From assembly GCF_020165985.1 (NCBI RefSeq), contig NZ_JAIUKZ010000019.1:1-64000 (forward strand): 64,000 nucleotides of DNA, read 5' to 3'. The position numbers and the translations under genes were made by a program. Shown here one piece after another: positions 59,069 through 64,000 of the stretch; positions within the stretch are counted from its first letter, which is position 1; the number at the start of each line of letters is the position of its first letter. The notes under the pieces were generated by a model. The model was not told the DNA's origin, searched no databases, and saw nothing but the letters and a program-made list of their open reading frames with translations. The DNA is from Bacillus sp. RAR_GA_16. Lineage in GTDB: Bacteria > Bacillota > Bacilli > Bacillales > Guptibacillaceae.

Positions 59069-59641
59069 CTATCCCGTATAGGTGCTACTTAACTGCTTCC
59101 GATTATTATTGAAAGAAGACCAATCTAATAGCGTTAAAGCTTCCTTAAACCTTCCGTGAGACAAGAGATTTCTAATTCTGGTTGAGGAGATAACGTCTCC
59201 GTTTGGACAGCAAACGGGTTTAGTAGGTTTTACATTAAAATGCTTGGCTAAAAGGTCTATATCCCCAGCTCGGTTTTTCCCGAAACGAAAGTCCATTCCT
59301 ACATGGATTTCTAAAGGATTGAATCGCCGTAGCGTATCAATAAACCATTTTGAAGTTCTATTGATGTAGCATTCATTAAAACTTGCTATGACTACTTGGT
59401 CGACACCTAACGTCTCGAGATACATTAACTTTTCTTCTATTGAGGTTAATACCTTTGCATTTTGAAAATAGTGTCTTGGGGGAGGATCAAAGGTATAAAC
59501 AAGGCTAGAGACTCCTAACTCCCTTGCTCTATCCACTGCATGAGAGATGACAGTTTGATGTCCTCGATGAACACCATCAAAAGCTCCTATCGAAACAACT
59601 GAGCCTAAAAACATGGGACCTTGATCAACATGCACTTCCAC
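59069..59641 (-). CDS. Stand-alone FAD synthetase-like protein (FMN adenylyltransferase domain, 190 aa)
   Basis: Matches the N-terminal, FMN-adenylylating half of RibF: SIGAFDGVHRGHQTVI (HxGH nucleotidyl-transfer motif, residues 18-32), YTFDPPPRHYF, HVGMDFRFGKNRAGD and ISSTRIRNLLSHG. The riboflavin kinase half is absent. GTG start five bases after GGGGAGTG. Riding in a meta-cleavage operon, it may top up FAD for a flavin-dependent aromatic hydroxylase encoded further upstream, outside the window. A specialised nucleotidyltransferase is the alternative. Confidence 0.75.
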   Translation of the reverse strand: MEVHVDQGPMFLGSVVSIGAFDGVHRGHQTVISHAVDRARELGVSSLVYTFDPPPRHYFQNAKVLTSIEEKLMYLETLGVDQVVIASFNECYINRTSKWFIDTLRRFNPLEIHVGMDFRFGKNRAGDIDLLAKHFNVKPTKPVCCPNGDVISSTRIRNLLSHGRFKEALTLLDWSSFNNNRKQLSSTYTG

Positions 59642-59677
59642 CGTTTCACTCCCCTTCTTTGTTTAGTCGGACTATGA

Positions 59678-59878
59678 TTATTTAATTGATCCATTTTTAT
59701 CGGCTTTACTTACTCCACCGACGGACCAATTTTCTTCGGGAATTTCGTGAAGTAATACGCGAACCTTACTAATTTCAACATCCAAACTATGACTGATGGC
59801 ATAACTTACTTCGCTCACTAGCTTTCTTTTTGTTTCCAATCCTCTACCTTCTAAAATGTGAATATGAGCTATTGGCAT
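59678..59878 (-). CDS. dmpI: 4-oxalocrotonate tautomerase (66 aa)
   Basis: MPIAHIHILEGR carries the catalytic Pro that becomes the N-terminus after Met removal; the conserved KRKLVSEVSYAISHSL helix and VRVLLHEIPEENWSVGG follow. Converts 2-hydroxymuconate to 2-oxo-3-hexenedioate. Starts five bases after the decarboxylase stop. Confidence 0.85.
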   Translation of the reverse strand: MPIAHIHILEGRGLETKRKLVSEVSYAISHSLDVEISKVRVLLHEIPEENWSVGGVSKADKNGSIK

Positions 59879-59883
59879 GTGAT

Positions 59884-60672
59884 TTATCCTTTTACATCAA
59901 AGTTCAGTTTGCCAAGAGGACCAAAATCAACCTCGATTTTATCTCCATTAAATACGTTAACGGCTTCGGTTATCCCACCCGTCAGAATGACCATTCCAGG
60001 CTTAATCGAAAGTCCTTCTTTATTTATCATTCTTGTCAGCTCTACAATCGACTTTACTGGATGGCCAAGAACAGCAGCCCCAGTTCCCTTTTGAACCTCT
60101 TCTTCATTTTGTTTCATCGTTACATTAACCTCGCTTAATGATGTATGAAACGGTGAATAAACTTGATTTCCTAATAGAAACTTAGAAGAAGAGGCATTGT
60201 CAGCAACTACATCGACTAACGTGAATGAGAAGTTTCGATATCTACTGTCGATCACTTCAACAGCAGGTACGATAAATTCAGTTGCCATCCAGATATCTCG
60301 AGGAGTTAGGCTATCCCCTTTGAGTTCTTTATTCATCACAAAAGCAATTTCAGGCTCTACTCTAGGGTGTATTAATCCCTCTAGAGATAAGACTGGTTCT
60401 GTAAGTTCCATTGGTTTTGTTAAACGACCATAGATAGCGTCACTTACCCCAACAGACTCTTGCTTTGCCTTACTCGTTAACCCCATTTTCCATCCAACGA
60501 TGTGATCTCCTCGAGCTTCAGCTTGATCAATACATAGTTTTTGGATTTCGTAGGCATCCTCCACTGTGAGGGAAGGATGATTAATCGTAATTTTATCCAT
60601 CTCTGTACCTGCTACCTGATGGGCATCAATCTTTTCAGCGATTTCCTTTAAATTTCGTGTTTTCGTTTCCAC
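59884..60672 (-). CDS. dmpH: 4-oxalocrotonate (2-oxo-3-hexenedioate) decarboxylase (262 aa)
   Basis: Fumarylacetoacetase/hydratase-like fold: HIVGWKMGLTSKAKQ, IHPRVEPEIAFVMNKEL (metal-binding Glu pair), PAVEVIDSRYRNFSF, VVADNASSSKFLLG and AAVLGHPVKSIVEL. The VIDSRYxNFxF and ILTGGITEAV blocks are as in DmpH/XylI decarboxylases rather than the hydratases. Yields 2-oxopent-4-enoate for the hydratase encoded upstream. Confidence 0.82.
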   Translation of the reverse strand: METKTRNLKEIAEKIDAHQVAGTEMDKITINHPSLTVEDAYEIQKLCIDQAEARGDHIVGWKMGLTSKAKQESVGVSDAIYGRLTKPMELTEPVLSLEGLIHPRVEPEIAFVMNKELKGDSLTPRDIWMATEFIVPAVEVIDSRYRNFSFTLVDVVADNASSSKFLLGNQVYSPFHTSLSEVNVTMKQNEEEVQKGTGAAVLGHPVKSIVELTRMINKEGLSIKPGMVILTGGITEAVNVFNGDKIEVDFGPLGKLNFDVKG

Positions 60673-60686
60673 ATTCTAGCTCCTTC

Positions 60687-61706
60687 CTAATCTCCTACTA
60701 CTTTCTTTCTCGATAGTTCACTCGCAATATCTACAATCATATCTTCCTGGCCGCCAACGGCTTTTCGATTCCCGATCTCGATCAGAATGTCCCGTGGATC
60801 TAGATTGAATTTCTTTGCTGCTCTATTCGCGTGAAGAAGGAAGCTTGAATAAACGCCGGCATATCCTAAGACCAAGCTCCCTTTTGTGATTTCTTGTGGC
60901 TTTTCTAATAATGGAGCTATCACATCTTCTGCGAGGTCCATCATCTTATATAAATCAATTCCGGTATGAATGTTCATGCGTTCTAATACTGACACCAGGA
61001 CTTCAGTCTGCGTATTACCGGCGCCTGCCCCTAGGCAACGTACGCTCCCATCGATCATGTCAGCTCCTTCTTCTATTGCTGCAAGCGTATTGGCCATAGA
61101 AAGGGAAAGATTATTATGACCGTGAAATCCTATATTCACAGTGAGATGCTCTCTTAGGCTACGAATACGTTCTTTTACTTGCTGAGGCAATAACGCTCCT
61201 GCAGAGTCCACCACGTAAACCGTGTCTACTCCATAACTCTCCATTAACTTCGCTTGTTCAACCAGTTTTTCTACGGAAACCATGTGTGCCATCATTAAAA
61301 AGCCTACTGTTTCCATACCGAGGTCTTTTGCGACTTTAATGTGTTGCTTTGATACGTCAGCTTCTGTTACGTGCGTAGCAATTCGAGCCATCCGTGCTCC
61401 AAGACTTTCGGCTTCTCGAAGTTGCTCAACGGTTCCAATGCCAGGCAGTAGTAATACACCTATTCTAGAATTTCTACAGACCGACACGGCCGATTGGATA
61501 AGTTCCATCTCATTGACTGCTGAGAGACCATACTGAAGGGAAGAACCTCCCAGCCCGTCTCCGTGGGAAACTTCTATATATGGCACATTTGCTTCATCTA
61601 GTGCTTTTGCGACTGAAATAACCTGATCTACCGTGTAGCTATGACCGACCGCATGACTGCCATCTCTTAAAGCTACTTCTGTAATGATTACTTCACGTTG
61701 GCTCAA
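60687..61706 (-). CDS. dmpG: 4-hydroxy-2-oxovalerate aldolase (339 aa)
   Basis: HMGL-like TIM barrel: EVALRDGSHAVGHSYT with catalytic Arg and Asp, EVSHGDGLGGSSLQYG, VDSAGALLPQQV, GFHGHNNLSLSMAN (metal-binding His pair), GAGAGNTQTEVLV. Splits 4-hydroxy-2-oxovalerate into pyruvate and acetaldehyde, which is channelled to the dehydrogenase encoded just upstream (18-base gap). Confidence 0.92.
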   Translation of the reverse strand: MSQREVIITEVALRDGSHAVGHSYTVDQVISVAKALDEANVPYIEVSHGDGLGGSSLQYGLSAVNEMELIQSAVSVCRNSRIGVLLLPGIGTVEQLREAESLGARMARIATHVTEADVSKQHIKVAKDLGMETVGFLMMAHMVSVEKLVEQAKLMESYGVDTVYVVDSAGALLPQQVKERIRSLREHLTVNIGFHGHNNLSLSMANTLAAIEEGADMIDGSVRCLGAGAGNTQTEVLVSVLERMNIHTGIDLYKMMDLAEDVIAPLLEKPQEITKGSLVLGYAGVYSSFLLHANRAAKKFNLDPRDILIEIGNRKAVGGQEDMIVDIASELSRKKVVGD

Positions 61707-61724
61707 TTGGATTCTCCTTTTCTT

Positions 61725-62606
61725 TTAGGCATTTTTCGTGAGCTGTTTTTTCGCAAGTTCCTCTGCTACCTTCACTGCAGAAGAGGTCATAATATCTAGA
61801 TTTCCTGAGTAGTTAGGGAGATAATCACCTGCTCCTTCTACCTCTATAAACACCGTAACTTGATTTCCATCAAAGATCGGCTCAGCTCGCAATCGATAAC
61901 CCGGCACGTATTCTTTTATTTTTTTGACCATTTTTCCGATCGATTGAGAAATAGTGGCCTCATCCATTTCGCCTTCTTTTACGACACAATACACCGTATC
62001 TCGCATAATGATGGGAGGGTCAGCAGGATTTAGAATAATAATCGCTTTTCCTTTTTCGGCGCCACCAATATCTTCTATGCCTTTTGCTGTGGTCACCGTA
62101 AATTCATCAATATTTGCACGCGTACCTGGGCCGGCACTTTTGCTGGCGATTGTGGCTACGATCTCTGCATACCCTACTTTAGAAATTTCATTTACCGCAT
62201 GCACAATAGGAATGGTAGCTTGTCCACCACACGTAATCATGTTCACATTTGGAACGTCTAAATGCTTCCCAAGATTAACTGACGGCACAACAAATGGACC
62301 TAACGCAGCTGGGGTAAGATCAATAACTTTTTTCCCGAGCTTTCCGAGAACGTTGGCGTGATGGATATGCGCTTTTGCTGAGGTAGCATCAAAAAGAATA
62401 TCTGCTAGGTCAGGCTGTTTTAAAAAGCCTTCAATTCCATCTTCAATCGCATGTATACCAAGTTCTCGTGCTTTTCTTAGCCCATCAGACTGTGGATCTA
62501 TTCCTATCATCGTCGTGAGTTCAAGGGTGTTCGATCGACCTAATTTCATCATTAAATCCGTTCCGATGTTTCCTGAGCCGATAATTCCGACTTTAAGCTT
62601 TTGCAA
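61725..62606 (-). CDS. dmpF: Acetaldehyde dehydrogenase, acetylating (293 aa)
   Basis: Rossmann domain [17 protein letters not shown], catalytic Cys in [11 protein letters not shown] (around residue 128), dimer/channel region [19 protein letters not shown]. Converts acetaldehyde with CoA and NAD to acetyl-CoA; partner of DmpG. Normal length. Confidence 0.92.
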   Translation of the reverse strand: MQKLKVGIIGSGNIGTDLMMKLGRSNTLELTTMIGIDPQSDGLRKARELGIHAIEDGIEGFLKQPDLADILFDATSAKAHIHHANVLGKLGKKVIDLTPAALGPFVVPSVNLGKHLDVPNVNMITCGGQATIPIVHAVNEISKVGYAEIVATIASKSAGPGTRANIDEFTVTTAKGIEDIGGAEKGKAIIILNPADPPIIMRDTVYCVVKEGEMDEATISQSIGKMVKKIKEYVPGYRLRAEPIFDGNQVTVFIEVEGAGDYLPNYSGNLDIMTSSAVKVAEELAKKQLTKNA

Positions 62607-62644
62607 TGAATTCCCTCCTCTTTTCCTTTCCTATATGTAGTGAC

Positions 62645-63442
62645 TTAAGGAACGAATCGAACAGAAACTTCCCCTATTGGCTCCATTTTTACTGAAAATT
62701 CATCTCCAGGTTGACTATTCACTGCAGCTGAAAGCGCTCCTGAGAGAATAACGTCACCTGGTTTAAGTGATTTATTATAATCGGCCATTTTATTGGCAAG
62801 CCAGGCTACACAGTTAGCCGGGTGATCTAACGCAGCAGAACCTTTTCCAGAATTCATCAGTTCTCCATTTTTGTAGAGATCCATCTTCACTTCTGCAAGG
62901 TCAACTTCATCGACAGATGTTTTGTTATCTCCAAGAACATAAAGACCAGACGAAGCATTATCTGCAATTGTATCCTCCAGCTTTATTTTCCAATCCGATA
63001 TCCGACTATCAACGATTTCGATAGCTGGAACGACATAATCGGTGGCATTTAAAACGTCCTCTTTCGTAACATGGGGTCCTTGGAGCTCTTTCTTAAGAAT
63101 GAAGGCGACTTCCCCTTCTACCTTTGGCTGAAGAACACGTTCTTTCGTAACGCTTCCACCGTTACTGACAACCATGGTATCGAGCAAGTGGCCGTAATCT
63201 GGTTCATTTACGCCAAGAAGTTCTTGCATGGCGACAGAAGTTAATCCAATCTTCATACCGATGATATGAGCCCCTGCTTCTACCTTGTTTTGAATCGTAG
63301 CCAGCTGAATTTGATAAGCCTCATCCATGCTTAAATCCTTTTTTATATCGGTTAAAGCCTTAACAGAATGATGCGTTTCTTCAGCTTCTCTTAAGTGCTG
63401 AGAAAACTCATTTACTTCTTCACTTAAATGTACTTTGTTCAC
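62645..63442 (-). CDS. dmpE: 2-oxopent-4-enoate hydratase (265 aa)
   Basis: Same fold family as the decarboxylase but with hydratase features: GMKIGLTSVAMQELLGVNEPDYG, LQPKVEGEVAFILKKEL, PAIEIVDSRISDWKIKLEDT and ADNASSGLYVLG. Adds water to 2-oxopent-4-enoate. ATG 21 bases after the semialdehyde dehydrogenase stop, so co-transcribed. Confidence 0.85.
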   Translation of the reverse strand: MNKVHLSEEVNEFSQHLREAEETHHSVKALTDIKKDLSMDEAYQIQLATIQNKVEAGAHIIGMKIGLTSVAMQELLGVNEPDYGHLLDTMVVSNGGSVTKERVLQPKVEGEVAFILKKELQGPHVTKEDVLNATDYVVPAIEIVDSRISDWKIKLEDTIADNASSGLYVLGDNKTSVDEVDLAEVKMDLYKNGELMNSGKGSAALDHPANCVAWLANKMADYNKSLKPGDVILSGALSAAVNSQPGDEFSVKMEPIGEVSVRFVP

Positions 63443-63463
63443 AATAGGAGCCTCCTTTAGGAT

Positions 63464-64000
63464 TTAAAGTTTAACCGTGACATTCGACAATTCACTGTAA
63501 AATTCAAAACTGTGCATGCCACCTTCTCGACCAATACCACTTTGCTTCAATCCTCCAAAAGGAGTTCGCAGATCTCTTAAATACCAAGTGTTCACCCAGA
63601 TAATCCCTGCTTCAATTTGAGAGGCAACTCGATGAGCCCGTCGTAAATCGTTCGTCCAAATTGTTGCCCCTAATCCATAATGGGTGTCATTGGCTTGTTC
63701 AATAACATCCTCTTCTGTATCAAAAGGGAGCACCGTTACCATAGGACCAAAGATCTCTTCACGTACGCATCGGGAATTACGATTTAGTCCTGTGACAATC
63801 GTAGGTTCTATAAAAAATCCTTTTTCTTCATGATCAGGTCTTCCACCACCAGCTACGATGGTTCCGCCTTCTTCTTTTGCGATTTCGATGTATCTCGTTA
63901 CACGGTCATAATGTTCTTTTGAAATCACCGCACCAACATTCGTCCCGGTCTTAAAAGGGTCCCCAACTTTTAGCTCCTTGGTCCGACTAACGAACTTATC
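63464..64000 (-). CDS. dmpC: 2-hydroxymuconic semialdehyde dehydrogenase, C-terminal part (cut by window edge)
   Basis: 179 codons open to the right edge. Aldehyde dehydrogenase C-terminus with VREEIFGPMVTVLPFDTEE, ANDTHYGLGATIWTNDL, GIIWVNTWYLRDLRTPFGG and SGIGREGGMHSFEFYSELSNV; the WYLRDLRTPFGGLKQSG block is typical of 2-hydroxymuconate-6-semialdehyde and related 5-carboxymethyl dehydrogenases. The catalytic cysteine lies outside the window. First enzyme of the oxalocrotonate branch whose remaining steps follow in this operon. Confidence 0.85.
   Translation of the reverse strand, partial: DKFVSRTKELKVGDPFKTGTNVGAVISKEHYDRVTRYIEIAKEEGGTIVAGGGRPDHEEKGFFIEPTIVTGLNRNSRCVREEIFGPMVTVLPFDTEEDVIEQANDTHYGLGATIWTNDLRRAHRVASQIEAGIIWVNTWYLRDLRTPFGGLKQSGIGREGGMHSFEFYSELSNVTVKL

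Overview
This window is a chromosomal segment of a low-GC Gram-positive bacterium of the family Bacillaceae. The grounds are strong AGGAGG ribosome sites, many TTG/GTG starts, sigma-A promoters, CcpA cre sites, and family-specific genes: AbrB, an Hpr-like MarR regulator, a SigO/RsoA-type split sigma factor with YvrJ, and XerS. Acidic proteins and a sodium/proton antiporter would suit a marine or halophilic species, but that is only a suggestion. No rRNA, tRNA, CRISPR array or complete insertion sequence was recognised.

Layout. 0-2.8 kb: a decayed mobile-element edge (ArdC C-terminus, two small proteins, a radC pseudogene), with an Hpr-like regulator and AbrB. 3.3-6.9 kb: pyruvate,phosphate dikinase and its regulatory kinase/phosphatase. 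7.1-35.4 kb: the centrepiece, an apparent C3-sulfonate catabolic island. It holds sulfolactate sulfo-lyase (suyAB), two sulfolactate dehydrogenases of opposite type (slcC-like, comC-like) with a GntR regulator, an aldehyde dehydrogenase/MFS/beta-hydroxyacid dehydrogenase operon that could feed in dihydroxypropanesulfonate, a tripartite tricarboxylate transporter with a TauE-type exporter, a cysteate lyase/D-cysteine desulfhydrase with its LysR regulator and an NhaC antiporter, a YeiH exporter with LysR, and a fumarate reductase/succinate dehydrogenase plus class I fumarase operon. Five promoters in this region carry the same near-palindromic operator, GGTTGGGTCACCnAACC, just downstream of a sigma-A -10 box, so they look like one regulon, most likely of the GntR protein at 14.6-15.3 kb. 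A secreted nuclease and an EVE-HNH restriction pair interrupt the island (23.2-26.7 kb).

35.7-49.9 kb is a defence/accessory island: a serine resolvase with a palindromic res-like site, a HEPN protein, an unknown membrane protein, MntA-HepT, XerS, an Mrr-like nuclease, an unrecognised 320-aa protein beside a putative small RNA, a GIY-YIG protein coupled to a helix-turn-helix protein, a MORC-like GHKL ATPase and an SRA-type HNH endonuclease. No DNA methyltransferase is present, so the restriction genes look modification-dependent (type IV-like).

50.2-55.9 kb is a cell-lysis-like cassette: split sigma factor, YvrJ holin-like peptide, amidase, a 759-aa peptidoglycan-binding/glycosidase-like protein and an unknown protein, with three GAACnnnnGTTC (LexA-like) boxes. 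56-64 kb is a minus-strand operon for the lower catechol meta-cleavage pathway (oxalocrotonate branch), followed by a stand-alone FAD synthetase-like gene and a TRAP transporter; it runs off the right edge.

How it fits together (inference): sulfonate is imported, oxidised to sulfolactate, epimerised through sulfopyruvate to the R form, and cleaved to pyruvate and sulfite. Sulfite is exported, and pyruvate is raised to PEP by the dikinase or run through malate and fumarate to succinate.
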